NCBI GenBank assembly: GCA_029945375.1
Contig: CM057060.1
Coordinates: 682,001-746,000 of the forward strand
DNA: 64,000 bases
Reading direction: 5' to 3'
Source: Agaricus subrufescens
Lineage: Eukaryota; Basidiomycota; Agaricomycetes; Agaricales; Agaricaceae
The position numbers and the translations under genes were made by a program. A model generated the notes under the pieces. It ran no database searches. It was not told the DNA's origin and was given only the letters and a program-made list of their open reading frames with translations. Numbering within the stretch: the stretch's first letter is position 1; every line of letters begins with the position of its first letter. Positions 13,001-24,065 of the stretch are shown piece after piece.

Positions 13001-13773
13001 GCGCCGACGGCACGCGAGGGATGTCGCTCCCAGAAGCGCCATTCTCCTCATCGGAACCCTTTTCGCCCGCCTTTCCCATTGACTCGCCGAGTACTGACTT
13101 GCCGCGCTTGCGCTTTGCCCCAGCGCTGGCGGACATCATGGGCGACGGCATAGCCTGAGGGTGTTCAGGATTGGTGCCTGGACGTGCCGGAGGATACATT
13201 ACCATTGGGTGAGGGTATGCCGAGTACGACGGATAACCCGGAGGCCCATAGTGGTGTGGCTGGGGGTGCATGGGGTATGCGTACTGGGGATGAGGGGGGA
13301 CACCGACGGGAGGGGGCTGGCCATGGACCTGGCCATGCTGTTGCTGATAGCCCCCCTGTTGGTGTTGTTGGGAATAAGGGGAACTCCCCATGGGATATGA
13401 GGGATTCATGACAAAAGTGGGCGGGGGTGGGTACGGAGGGAAATACGGCCCGCGCGGAGGATAAAGCGGGTAAGAGGCAGCTGCATGGTGGAATGAGCAT
13501 GGAGAGGGTTCCGGGGTCTGACGGCGGCGACTCTAACTTACGTGGCGGGTGGAGGAGGCCTTCCTGGCGTTGGTCTGATTTTTGGTCTTCGGATCTGTTG
13601 GGCGTCGCAGAGTCTGTCCGCCTTCTCTGCCGCGGCTTGCGGGTGGCCGGCTTGGGAGAGCCTTGTGACGGCTGGGATGCAGGAGGTTGCGTCGGAGTCG
13701 GCAGCGGCGGCTGGTGCGGCAACGGCTGGGAGGGATTGTCAACAGAACTGGGTTCGCCGGGAGGAGTTGCCAT
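10089..13773 (-). CDS. Zn2Cys6 fungal-specific transcription factor (xylanolytic-regulator type)
   Basis: ATG 13773 opens a Pro/Gln-rich N-terminus with a QRRR basic stretch. The binuclear cluster is split by an intron: exon 12878-12819 carries CDSCRSRKIRC and exon 12761-12566 carries CQHCKQFSFEC, giving the full C-x2-C-x6-C...C-x2-C-x6-C pattern. Exon 12497 onward begins the middle homology region (VNSYFTDVAPLLPIV, then AQDLGLHRAESV and RRRVWGACLICDRW). This is the PF04082-type domain of XlnR/Gal4-like regulators. Exons continue in frame through EYEMSDIDFLEGLPGTMFDW to a polyglutamine tail (10190-10275) and a stop at 10089-10091. All introns are GT-AG. The acidic SDIDFLEGLP segment may be an activation motif (inference). 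Target genes cannot be read from sequence. The gene shares orientation with the SAC gene, 250 bp downstream. Confidence 0.88.
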
Positions 13774-14737
13774 CTTGCTCCTGGAGTCCGCCGGGGTTAT
13801 AAGACTTTCCAATAGGCAATCGCGGGCCCGCCGATGTGACCCAGCTCCTCCTTCCGAACCTGTAAATGTGCTTAGCTAAAACCGCCTTCAAACCAGAGCC
13901 CTTTGTCCTCCTTCCTCTCGCTTGTATCTGCGCCTCAAGGCACCCAGGTCTGTCTGCGCAGAGGTTCCAGGCGTTGTGTGCAGCAGCAGTGGAGAAAACC
14001 CCGAAGATCGCAGAGCCGCTGCTCACACAGCGAGTGGTATGTGCCGGACCCGTTGACCCCCTTCCCTCGTGATGCCGAGTCACACATTCAAACTCCGCCC
14101 GAATTTTCAGCCCCCGCATCTCCGAGACAAACACGATCTCGCCGCGGATCTGGGTCGCTCCGACTGACAAATCTTGTCGCAAATTTTCTCCCAAGGTGTC
14201 TGACAAGTACCATATCTGGCCTATACCAGATCTCCTACAACACCCCTAAAGCAAAACTATACACATTAGGTCATATATATAATTTGATGGACGTCACAGG
14301 AACCGCTTCGAGCAGATGTTCGACGCTTTCCGGCGGCAAGTTCATCCACCAGGAACTTGACTAGGAACCCTCTCTCGTCATTCCTCCTCCCCATTCGATT
14401 GTGAGACCGTCACACATCGTCACGACCTTCCGTCAGACAAAAGGGTCGGGTCTATAGGCACCCGAACTAATCTGTCAACCGAGAAACTGCACGCTTGGAA
14501 CCTTATGGAAGTGGAGCCGGTGTCCTGATCATGGACTCAAATCAATATATTTCTGAAACAACTCACGTCGGGGGACCTCGTCCGTGTTAAGCTGCTACAA
14601 TGCTGTTACTGCGGAAAGCCTCCTGTCAAAAGATTCTCACAAGTATGTACAAGAATTATATAAGTTAGCGGTATCCCAAGTGATATGGTATTAAGAAAAA
14701 TGCACTACACGCCCTTCGAGAAACCAAAGAAAAAAGA
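13774..14737. other. Intergenic: promoter side of the transcription factor, 3' side of ERF2-like gene
   Basis: About 960 bp without a spliced frame that could be supported on either strand. Short open frames here overlap each other on both strands and have no recognisable domain. The region should contain the transcription-factor promoter. Confidence 0.5.
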
Positions 14738-15289
14738 TCAGCGCTGATGAGGAGGGCCATCCCAGATTTCCCCTCCTTCTATCAGACCAGGGTTCACCTC
14801 CCGTTTGTCCTCTGTTGCAATCGCCGACGCATCGAGCCACGAGTACCCGGCCGGTCGACACAAAACATTGACAAGATTACGCTTCCAACTGCCATGGGAA
14901 AAGGGATTTGGGGGTGGTGCATCTGGGATCAAAGTCTTGTGCGCTTGATTACGAATCTATGGTGGGTGATACCGCGGCTCAGTACACGCTATTGTGAAAC
15001 AAAATTTACAAACCTGCTCTATTGTTGTCACATTAAGAAGTAAAAGCTGCAAATGAAACATTGTTATCGATCGTCTCCTTTGCACAATAAAAGCTCTTAC
15101 TCTCATGTGGTATAGCAGAAGAGCAACAACAGGCCAAAAGATCAGAATCGACAAACAAAACACTACGGCACTACCAGCCCCCCGTTTCAAAGCTTCTCGA
15201 AAATTGATATGGTCGTGAGTCGTGAGCAGATAGAGATGTAATGCCGATGTATGATAGTCAGGAGGACGATGAAACTCTTGCAGTGTCAA
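14738..15289 (-). CDS. ERF2-like DHHC palmitoyltransferase, C-terminal part only (5' end lost in the gap)
   Basis: Three exons join in frame: one ending at 15101, then 15046-15014, then 14956-14738. The first carries a hydrophobic helix (SAVVFCLSILIFWPVVALLLY). It is followed by LLLLNVTTIEQIRNQAHK, the TTxE-type motif that follows the last membrane segments of DHHC enzymes. The tail (NPFSHGSWKRNLVNVLCRPAG, ending EVNPGL...PPHQR) matches what I know of basidiomycete ERF2-type proteins. These enzymes S-palmitoylate Ras and other proteins at the ER/Golgi. The DHHC catalytic cysteine-rich domain and the N-terminus are not visible and presumably lie in the adjacent 100-N gap. The exact start of the first visible exon is uncertain. 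Confidence 0.72.
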
Positions 15290-15340
15290 AGACTGTCGCC
15301 CAGGAATAACGTGAGGTTAATTAACGACGCATTACTCAGA

Positions 15341-15440
15341 NNNNNNNNNNNNNNNNNNNNNNNNNNNNNNNNNNNNNNNNNNNNNNNNNNNNNNNNNNNN
15401 NNNNNNNNNNNNNNNNNNNNNNNNNNNNNNNNNNNNNNNN
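15341..15440. other. Assembly gap, exactly 100 N
   Basis: One hundred consecutive N, the conventional size for a gap of unknown length. Both flanking genes are truncated at it, so the real missing sequence must be larger than 100 bp. Confidence 0.99.
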
Positions 15441-16690
15441 TGTAAACCCGCTGACGATTCGGATAATGTCTTGTTGGGGCTTCTCACCGTCGACCTCGTC
15501 AAGCCCATCCAGCAATATAGCCATGCGCGGTCCACCAGCTCCAATCTTCTCCACTACGAATGGGTCGGTAATGAAGGCCTGGAATTGAGTCTCCATGTTT
15601 GTGTTGAGAATGTCGGGCTTGATAGTAATCAGGTTCACGATATAGTCACGGTAAGGTTTGATACGTTCAGCGAGCTGATACGTGATGGTGGTGAAGATAC
15701 GGGTTGGGTCGTTACGATCGTTTGGTCGCGAAACAAACACAGAAATGACGCGATCCTTGATAGATTCCGCGAAGGATTGCATGATGGCAGATTTACCGAC
15801 CCCAGCTGGTCCACTAATCAAGTAAAGGGAATTCGGGCGGATAATGTCGTTGAACCAGGTAAAGAGTAGCTCGAGAATTGCTTCACGTGTACCAGGATGA
15901 CACCTGGGAGGATACTGACGCGACGAAGCATTGAATGCCACACCAATAAGGGTATACTTCAGAAGCAATTGCATGACTAGGGATAGGTGAATGAGCCTGA
16001 ATCTCGAATGGATGACAAAATGATTCTTACTCTGGTAGACTTTATCATCCTTGTGTATTTCTGTCACGTTCTTGTGTATTTCGGTCACGTTCCCGTGTAT
16101 TTCTGTCGCGTTCAAAGTGCCAATATTGAGGTTGTGTGCTCCGGGTAAGACACTAGTCGAACCAGATTGAACTGCGATGACCATAAATTCCCGATTATCA
16201 TAATGCATACAGAAAACGTACCTTGGATGTCTAGAGAAGCCATGGCAGGACCTGCAGAACCAGATAGATTGACCATGCTGGTGGTAGACGTCGGGTGGGA
16301 GGCTTGAGGGGGGCCTGAGGCAACGATGAATTATGACTGTAGTTTCACGCGAAAATGCGCATAAACATACCAGAGGTGGCCGGTACTGGCCTAGCAGAGC
16401 CCGGCCTTCGAGACCTGGGATCAGCTACCGGATTGTCAACAGGCATCGGTTGAGACGACTTGAAGATTAACACAGTGAAGAGCGCTACAGTGATACCCGA
16501 GGGCACAGAGATCCAAGAGATCGTGTTCAGAACACAGCTACAAGAATCGTATAGGTGAAGCGTTCGTGGCACACACCTTTGAGTGGAGGTTTTGTGAGCG
16601 GGAATCTGTACGAGCGGGGTTGGGTGCAAAGACAAAGCTGTGCAAAGACGAAGCTGTGCTGGCTTCGTGCCTACAACGAGTATGAGAAAT
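15441..16690 (-). CDS. NACHT NTPase (NLR-like), N-terminal part; 3' end lost in the gap
   Basis: An exon chain on the minus strand runs from a hydrophobic segment (VPSGITVALFTVLIF, 16490-16440), through a Ser/Pro-rich linker and an 8-residue repeat (TEIHGNV / TEIHKNV / TEIHKDD), to a NACHT domain. The domain shows Walker A (GPAGVGKSA near 15800) and Walker B (AILLDGLDEVDG near 15520), preceded by the PPRCHPGTREAI segment typical of Agaricomycete NACHT proteins. Such STAND NTPases act in fungal self/non-self recognition or cell death; which role applies here is unknown. The leucine-rich, WD40, TPR or ankyrin part expected at the C-terminus is in the gap. The 5' start is unresolved; the first exons (16690-16380) were recognised mainly because they are duplicated at 23.6-24.0 kb. 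Confidence 0.75.
16081..16116 (-). repeat. Short in-frame tandem repeat in the NACHT gene
   Basis: A 24-base unit (gtgtatttctgtcacgttct-type on the plus strand) occurs about three times between 16048 and 16115. It encodes TEIH-x-NV/DD repeats on the minus strand. Copies differ by one to three bases. Such repeats change length easily by slippage. Confidence 0.7.
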
Positions 16691-16699
16691 CTCACGAAT

Positions 16700-17132
16700 T
16701 TCTACACGGCCAGAGCTTCAATTAAAATGAACTCAAGTTGGTCCGCTGTGAATTTAACACAAACCGAGATTTCAAGCTGAACTCACAATGAGATAAAAAC
16801 GGAATAGGGTCTAATTCATGAGGGGAAATCGACTCGAGTTGATTCCAAGTCCAAGAACACAGTATGCTGACATACCACATAATTTGCTAGAATTGACTTA
16901 GGGGAGAGCAACGCTTGTGTGCCTCAGTTCAGCATTCAATATTCAATAACATTGCCTTTTCGACGTAATTTTGGATTCTGCTGCTCACTTTTCCTCGCCC
17001 TCGTAAACCGTCTGGGTGTTATAAGCTATGGTCACTCTGTTACACCTCTGCTTGCTCCCAATGGTTTGATATGCTAACAATACCGTTAAGGTAAACTCGG
17101 GGGCATGTCAACTCCTCGCGGGCCGCCTTCTG
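16700..17132. other. Intergenic upstream of the NACHT gene
   Basis: No supported coding sequence. The stretch lies between the NACHT 5' region and the left end of the degenerate WD40/UTP21 copy. Upstream NACHT exons could be here but were not resolved. Confidence 0.4.
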
Positions 17133-20100
17133 CGTCATAACCTCCACTAACAAGTGCTCTCAGAGATCCATTCCACCGAGCCACACACCTATGACACAAG
17201 CGAAAAAAAAAAACCCAACAAGGATTAAACGAAGAAAGAAAAGAACTAAATTCAACACGCACAATATCATGTTTAGTCTTATCTTCACGACAGTCTTCAA
17301 AGACAAATCAACGATCCCCGCCGCTCCAGAATCCATCCCAAAAGCCAAATGCGTCTTCTCCCAATTCAGCGCAAACTATCCCAAGTTCGCTTCAGTCTTG
17401 TTCGCCCCCCGATCCATTCAAATAATAAAAAGGACGTACACGTTGTATTTCATCTTCATCTGGTATAGCGATAGTAGTTTCCAGTGCAGCAGTATAACTT
17501 TGCACGAGTTTCGTCGTGTCCAATGTAAATCTGAGAATCTACCAAAATTGTAATCGACTATTGAGAAAGAATCTTTTTGTTGCATGATCCGCACGCGTAC
17601 ACACCTGTTTTCCAGAAGCGATCTATGCGTCTCTGAACTCAGTCACTGGTCTTTTCACGCAGACAACAGCAAATATCATTTCTGCGGCGCCTTTGACCGC
17701 CCTGAGAACCTTGAACCGAGAGAGATCATACACACGTAGATCACCATTATCTATCCCCCCCAGAAAAGATGTTTTCGATCAGTTGCGCACATAAAACAAA
17801 AAAAGAGCCATTAATACCTGAACAGGCGTGCAAATGGCCAGCATGTCCAAGGGCAAAGGATACATCTTTAATGTCCTCCCCGGTGATTCGCTGGAAAAAA
17901 ACCTCCGCATACTGCGCATGATTCACCCTAACATCATCTTGTTAGAACGTTGTGCACGTCATTTCTTTTCCTTGCTACGAGCACGTACCACAGATAGACA
18001 CCGGCACTATCAACATGAGCAGTCGCCAGAGAATCGCCAGTGGGAGAAAACGAGATACTGGTCGCAATACTCGATGTCTTGACAGCATCATTCGGGAGGC
18101 CAGTGGGTAGATCGAAAGTCCTAATTATGGAATCCAGCGACGCTGTCACCAACCACCAAGCATCAGCTGAAAAAGCCTGAGCTCTGTCAGATTCAAGTAT
18201 GTCGAAGATCTGAAACGTTGAACTGACCTTATCCAGCACCCTGCCTGGGAAACCACTCAATTCTCTTACAATCCTCCGCGTTTCTATATCCACCAACCGG
18301 ATGACCAAATCATTACACGTAATAACCAACAGACCGCTATCGCGATGGATTTCCATCGAGACGGCAGCACCAGTATGTGCTCGAGTTTTTCCGTCTTGAA
18401 ATCAAAGGACTGATATAAAACAAAGGTCAGACGAAACACTGAGCAAAGCACGAGAAACTAACGTTGAGTGTCCCATCAAGGGAACTAGCAATTACGATCC
18501 GATTCAAAGGGTCTATTGCGAGACCAGTGATAACTCTATCTCGTTTTTGGGCGCCATTTCGCAACCTTGCCAATGCCTCTGGCGGACAATGGCCAATATC
18601 ATAAGATTTACGCTTGATCCCCGATTGCACATTCCACATTTGTATCAGTCCTGCTGAGGAGCCAGCCAGGCCAAAGATACCGCGAGCGGTAACGCACATC
18701 CTGCAAATCTATCAGAGAAGATGCTACGGTTTTTTTTTATGATTTACCTTGATAGATCCGAGCGCATTACGCTCTTTACTTTTGCCCTTTGCTGAGTCAG
18801 CAAAGCCGACGGTATGCTTGTCGAGTTGCTTGTTCAACCTCGTCCAAGAGCGAGCGAATGTCTTGTCTCGTCAGTGTGTGCAGTATGTGTATCTTCCCAG
18901 TCTTTTGATCGTATGGTCGAGTAAGAGAGGGAATAAATCGGGGGAAATTTGGGAATTAATGGTATTGGGAGAGAAATCGGGTTTTTCGCTAAAGAACTTC
19001 AAAACAATGTCAATGGGGCGGGCGAGCGGGATGAAATGACTGGAGGTTTACCTTGCGAGAGCTCGAGTGATCTTCAATCCCCCATGACAGAAGTACATCT
19101 TGTGGACGCCATCACCGCAGTAATGGATGAGATGAAGTGGAGATAGCGACCTGAACAAAACTTGAGGAACTTCGGAGCAGACTCAGACAATCGATGCTAG
19201 AGGTAATTTAGCAAGCGAGGACAACGATACTGGGGAAGACTCGCCTTCACACTGTCGTTTTCGCTCGGTGTCACCGGGAATCCATTTGACGGCAGTGATA
19301 GCACCATCGTGCGCTCAACGAACTATGTGTAGCAGCTGACCATCACTGTTGAGAAACCATAGTACTCTGTGCCTGGCAGGCGAAGCAGAACAAGAGTAGG
19401 GTGGCCGTCTAAAAAGTTTTTGAGCAAGAATGTAAGTCCAAGCACCGATGGAACGCACCACTCCTGAAGGCTAGGGCGCAGACACCACCTTCCATAGACA
19501 TTCTCATTGAACATGCGTTGAGTCGGACATCGTGTACTAAAATCTCTCCAAACGTGAACCCAATGCTGACGACGTCAATAGCAAGTGACTGTACGGGAGT
19601 CGTCACGATACAACCAAGAGCCTGAATCGTGTCAGACAACTCACGCATCGATGTGAGATTTGCGAAGAAAAAATTTTGCACAAGAACTGTAAGCACAAAA
19701 GGGGTGAGTGTTACGGAGTGTTATGCGAATGATTCTGGAGACGCACTGTTTTGATATTCCATAATTACAGAGCGCCTTGACTTTTGTCAACAAGGTGAGA
19801 TATAGAATGGAGGTTGCAGTTAATCCACAATCGATTTGAATGGCTGTTTTGAGTTCTGGATGAGAATGTCGGAACGAGTATCAATGGTGTAAAACAAGAT
19901 GCACACCATCGTCAGTCGTGTCTGTTACCAACGTGTGCTCTCCATCTTCAGTCAATGTAAGGAGGGCGGAACCGAAGATTTAGAAGTGTCGAGTGGATTC
20001 GTCAATGTAGAAACCTAATGTCGATGAGTGTGCAAGCAAACGACGGGAGCTAGCAGGCTGACGGGTTTCCCTCGCGAGTACTTGATTGCGTGGGGCCTGT

Positions 20101-20215
20101 TGCAGCCCATACAGCGTCGCCGTCGAGAGTCATGTGTTTCGTTGTATCTGGCCGGTGCTAGGTGTTTGCGAGACATCAGGCGGTCATTTTCCCACTCTGC
20201 CAGAGAACGCGTCGG
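17133..20215 (-). pseudogene. Degenerate duplicate of the WD40 gene plus UTP21 (fused, internally deleted)
   Basis: The segment is collinear with 25.02-25.78 kb and then, without a break, with 26.77-29.27 kb. About 1 kb of the source (25.79-26.76 kb, the UTP21 C-terminus and the 5' end of the WD40 gene) is missing at a junction near 17850. Many base changes and indels separate it from the source. For example, an extra 5 bases near 18862 shift the frame of an exon that is open in UTP21, and an exon around 19750-19800 has lost part of its sequence. No continuous UTP21 or WD40 reading frame can be assembled. Transcription is not excluded, but a normal UTP21 product is. Confidence 0.85.
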
Positions 20216-20984
20216 TTTCGTCTTGCCTTTCCCGTGGCCTCCGGACCGAAGTCATGCACTTTGCATATGCCAGGCACACAGTTCCGCTGAACATTTTAAT
20301 GATGTCTTTGACCCTCCCTTGGGTTTAACCTCCGACGCGACCGTCGAAGCTCTTGATCTTGCAGGTTATGCCCAGGCCCTCTGCACCAGGCAAGGTGACG
20401 GCCCTTGTCGTGCGATTCCGAAGCGACCTCTAGATCACTTTCCTCCAGCTTCTCAGATCTCAGCATGCTGGACGTCCAGGGATACACTTTCACCTTCGTC
20501 TTGGATTTCTCGCAGTTCTACAGTATCTTCTACGACCACACCAGTAACCAACGACTATTTTCTCTCCCACCACACAGTGTGCTTCAACACGTCTCTAACT
20601 ACTACTCTGAACCTCGTATTACACATTCTCAAAGTTATATCCCATCTCCTGGTACTGGCCTAGTAACCGCGCCAATGTCCGTTCGTCGTCATCCATCTGT
20701 AATTCCATACGGCCATTCCGCCTTCGAGTCTCGATCCTTAGAGGAAACAAAACGTGTTCGATCCGGGATATCATTATCATGACCAAGGACCATCATCCCG
20801 GAACTGATCTCATATTCGCCCCGGATTGGAACTGTATATCGCAGCCGTGGATCCCTTATTACGACTTTGTACAACTTTCTTATATATTAGGCTTTTGAGT
20901 ATGAAACGAACTACAGAACGATCATCAAGTGGCAGGCCAGAGACAAAAAAAATATATTGCTGAAAGCGAAGATGAAAGACAACC
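20216..20984. other. Unresolved stretch between the pseudogene and dynactin p27
   Basis: Similarity to UTP21 stops near 20215. On the plus strand two overlapping frames are open. One, ending at 20780-20782, is Ser/Pro-rich (ending KRVRSGISLS); its first ATG is at 20464. It could be the end of a small spliced gene, but no donor/acceptor chain with a convincing start was found. No domain is recognised. Confidence 0.3.
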
Positions 20985-21741
20985 TTATGTTCCATCACCA
21001 CGCCTCAGCCTGTTAAACTTGGGTAAAGTTTCCTTCAAATAATCCGCATGTTTCTTGCGTAAGTCTGCCTCCTGGACTTTCCCTCTTCCACTCCACGTAC
21101 GTCTCTCAGCAGAGGGCCCATAAACGACAGTATAGTCTGGGAGGACCTCATCTTCCGTAGGGGCGAGCAAGACCCCTGGGCTTATAACACAGTACGAGCC
21201 CATGCTGACGGTGTGGTGTACGCGTGTACGAGTGGAGAGCGTATTTGAATTACCGATGAAAGGACATTCGACTCCTAGCATGTGTGTTAATATGGCCCTA
21301 ATATGCATAATATTATCGTGTACGACTCACGAGAACCAATTTCAAAGAGATTGTCGTCACCAATACGCATGATTTCTTTCTTGCTGTAACATAAATTTTC
21401 AATAATCGGAATGACTTGTGAAAATGGCTGATGTGGACCCACCGGTTTACGATGATGGCGCTTTCCTCGATGATGCATCCCGAACCAATGATGATAGGTC
21501 CCGCAATAGCGAATATAGTCGCTTTAGGGTGGATTATGGTACCTATCATTGTTTAAGATGAATACAGTTCTCGATATATGACAAATTGGCAAACTGACCG
21601 GAGCCGATTGTAATGTCACCTTTGAGTTCAACATCCTGGCAGACAACAGCTTTCGAGTGGATCGTAAATTTGTCGCGTCTGTTTGACAGTGTCAGTACCA
21701 GTCAACGAAGAGCAGAGAGAGACTCAACACATTGGCGGCAT
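20985..21741 (-). CDS. Dynactin subunit 6 (p27), left-handed beta-helix protein
   Basis: Exons 21741-21731, 21678-21599, 21542-21443, 21383-21331 and 21274-20985 give 177 residues. Exon 1 is only 11 nt. Hexapeptide-type repeats run through the protein ([59 protein letters not shown]), ending in a polar helix ([19 protein letters not shown]). This is the p27/DCTN6 subunit that sits at the pointed end of the dynactin Arp1 filament and helps recruit cargo for cytoplasmic dynein. Length is normal for the family. It is transcribed away from the Tim17-like gene across a 105 bp gap. Confidence 0.93.
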
Positions 21742-21846
21742 TTGTGAAAAGAAAGGAGGCAAGAGAGGTTGTTTGTTGTTTGGCATCAGCCCCCGAAAAG
21801 CGAGTAGGAGAATGGACGTTTCGCGGACTCTTCGTTGAAATTGACT
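21742..21846. promoter_or_regulatory. Short bidirectional promoter, dynactin p27 / Tim17-like gene
   Basis: Only 105 bp separate the two start codons of divergent genes, so both core promoters must overlap here or extend into the genes. No TATA box is obvious. Confidence 0.5.
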
Positions 21847-22750
21847 ATGGACAAGTCTGCGCCATGGACCATTGCCAAAGGCACCTTTACCATATGCAAG
21901 TCCGTTTTACCCTGTCCCTCATTCGATACAGTCAATATTAACTCTCAACAGCTGGGGTTAGCGCGACCGCGACTGGTATTTCAAGTATCATCCGGGGACA
22001 AGAACGTCTCGGTGTTCATGTAGCCACATCTGCATTGAACAGCGCCATCACCGCTACTACCTTCTTCAGTGGGTTTGAACAGTTCTTCACCTCCGTATCT
22101 CTCTGCATCTGCTAAACGTTTAATTAGGTCTACGTGAATTTGTTGTCAGCCCTTTGTTTGTCTACACTCTACCCTTCGATCAGTATGAACAAAGGCGACG
22201 CGACTTGGGTATCGAGAAATCGATTTTTTCCACACAACCCATGGCTCTCAGTGACACGAATGTCTCATCAGCTCGGAGTAACAAACTGCTAGACAGCACC
22301 GTGAGCGGAGCAATAACAGGAGGAATCTTACAAGCAATCAAAAGTCAGTTTCCCTTTTTTTATCGCTTGTACAAAGTAAAGTGTTGACGCGTATGAATAG
22401 CTGGTACCAAGGGCATGTTATCAAGTTCAGTTTCAGTTGGCACCGTTTGTATGCTTCTGCAGCTCGGTTACAATGAACTTGGCATCCAACGGCGAAGGTA
22501 CCTATCCCGAACTAGTTCCATACCAACATCGACATTGCCCACGACTGTGGAACCACTATCAGCCACGCTTACCGATGACTCTCAATCTTGGAACGAGAAG
22601 GCCCTTTGGCTGTTGGGTGTAAGGCATTTGTCCGATGAAGAATATCTCAAGCGAATGAAGCTGCAGAGGGAACAATATATAAGGCGGATACAGGAGCTTG
22701 AAGGAAAGAATGGAGAGGAGAAGAATGCGCCTGAAACTACCTCATATTAG
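21847..22750 (+). CDS. Tim17/Tim22/Tim23-family-like membrane protein (TIMMDC1-like)
   Basis: Exons 21847-21895, 21952-22068, 22128-22343 and 22401-22750 give 243 residues. The first intron is GC-AG (T|GCAAGT ... CAACAG). Glycine-rich hydrophobic segments (SGVSATATGISSIIRG, VSGAITGGILQAI, SSSVSVGTVCMLLQLGYNELG) resemble the membrane helices of the Tim17 family. The C-terminal tail is charged (SDEEYLKRMKLQREQYIRRI). Family members are inner-mitochondrial-membrane translocase subunits or complex I assembly factors; which applies is not decided by sequence alone. Confidence 0.7.
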
Positions 22751-22798
22751 ATATCTGTCTTTGTTTAACATAAATTTATAACATCTGTCAAGATATTT

Positions 22799-23200
22799 AG
22801 CACTTTGGGGTAGTAATGTCATCGTTATAAGTTCACTGTTCTATAGGTTTTGAAGGTTCTTTCGGCTTATTACGTTGTTGTATGACTTCGAGGTTCAGAA
22901 GTGTTTGCCACTTTGTTCGGGGTAGTAATGTCATCGTTATAAGTTCACCATCCACCTGCGGTGGCGTAGAAAGAACATCCGCTGGGGTATCGTGCGCAGG
23001 AAGGGCCCCAAGGCCTCCAGGGCTGTCGGAGCTAATAAGCGTTGGTATTTAGGATATTCCTAAACCAAGCTCACCATCATCTTCAGCGGTGCCTTGCATG
23101 GATGGCAAGGATACATCTTGAATGTCCTCCGTGATTCCCTGGAAACGAACCTCCGCATACTGTGCACGGTTTTCCCTAGTATTATCTTGTTAGAATGTCT
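22799..23200 (-). pseudogene. UTP21 fragments (duplicated C-terminal region)
   Basis: Bases 22838-23200 align with 26500-26865 of the intact UTP21 gene (same ataggtttt...cttattacgttgttg start and the leucine/glutamine-coding stretch). Bases 22799-22837 repeat the segment found again at about 22909-22950, so one piece was copied twice. Indels interrupt the frame. The fragments lie directly behind the Tim17-like stop and may be part of its 3' UTR. Confidence 0.85.
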
Positions 23201-23582
23201 TTCTCCCTTGTACTTGTGGGCTAGACTGCAATCCTGCACTCGTACTTTGATTCTCCCATCGCTCTCTGCTCTCTATTACTTTGCTTTATCAACCCGCATT
23301 ACTGCTTACATAGTAAATAGGTGGGTACTTAGATAAATCAAATAGCCTTCGCATACTGATTATGTTTCATCAGGTTATGGGCCCCACGATGCGCTGATAT
23401 AGAGCACATCGGGCAGCATCCTTTGGCTGCCCACTGATACTATATCGATATCTGGATCCCGTATCCTTGATCATCAATCAATGATAAGTCTCTCCTGAGT
23501 CCTGACACATGGAAATACACCGATCCCACGGATCACCATTATCTTCGGATTTATTTTTACTCCATGGGTCAGATCTAAAAAC
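23201..23582. other. Spacer between duplicated fragments
   Basis: No coding sequence or similarity to the neighbouring genes was recognised. It separates the UTP21 fragments from the NACHT-gene fragment. Confidence 0.45.
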
Positions 23583-24000
23583 TTGGCACTGGACGTCGGG
23601 TGGAGAGCTTGAAGGGGGCCTGAGACGACAATGAATTATGGCTGTAGTTTCGAGCGAAAATGCGTATGAACATACCAGAGGTGGCCGATACTGGCCCAGG
23701 AGAGCCCGGGCTTCCAGACCTGGGATCAGCTACCGGATTGTCAACAGGCATTGGTTGAGACGGCTTGAAGATGAACACAGTGAAGAAGAGCGCTACAATG
23801 ATGCCCGAGGGCACGAAGATCCAAGATCGCGTTCAGAGGACAGCTACAAGGATAGTACAAGCGAAGTGTTCGTGCCACATACCTTTGAGTGAAGGTTTTG
23901 TGAGCGGGAATCTGTACGAGCGGGGTTGGGTGCAGAGACGAAGCTGTGCAAAGACGAAGCTGGCCTCGTGCCCACAACGGGTGTGAGGAATCACGAATTT
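23583..24000 (-). pseudogene. Truncated duplicate of the NACHT gene 5' region
   Basis: Aligns over about 410 bp with 16280-16690. It includes the hydrophobic segment (PSGIIVALFFTVFIFKPSQPMPVDNPVADPR on the minus strand, positions 23815-23700) and the upstream Thr/Ser-rich exon. Compared with the source it has several substitutions, and a 3-base insertion enlarges the membrane segment. No NACHT domain follows, so it cannot make the full protein. Confidence 0.85.
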
Positions 24001-24065
24001 TGAGAGATCAAACAGTCTGTAATTCCTCACAACATAGATCCATCTCAGGTTACGGTCTCTCACTC
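24001..24065 (-). pseudogene. Small UTP21 fragment
   Basis: Matches 27970-28045 of UTP21 with scattered changes. On the minus strand it reads RDRNLRWIYVVRNYRLFDLS, against RDRSLRCTSVVRDSRSFELS in the intact gene. It directly abuts the NACHT-gene fragment, showing that pieces from two loci were joined. Confidence 0.7.

Noticed and set aside
13427..13879. Plus-strand frame of 150 codons rich in Gly and Trp
   Set aside because: Antisense to the Pro/Gln-rich exons of the transcription factor.
15336..16208. A single long reading frame running through the NACHT domain and across the N gap
   Set aside because: The part over N is not sequence, and the real exons use splice sites (for example around 16190 and 15960). 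The frame would also fuse the NACHT gene to the ERF2-like gene.
17160..19696. Several small frames that look like WD40 genes at 17-20 kb
   Set aside because: They are pieces of the degenerate UTP21/WD40 copy with frameshifts and a fused deletion, not separate genes.
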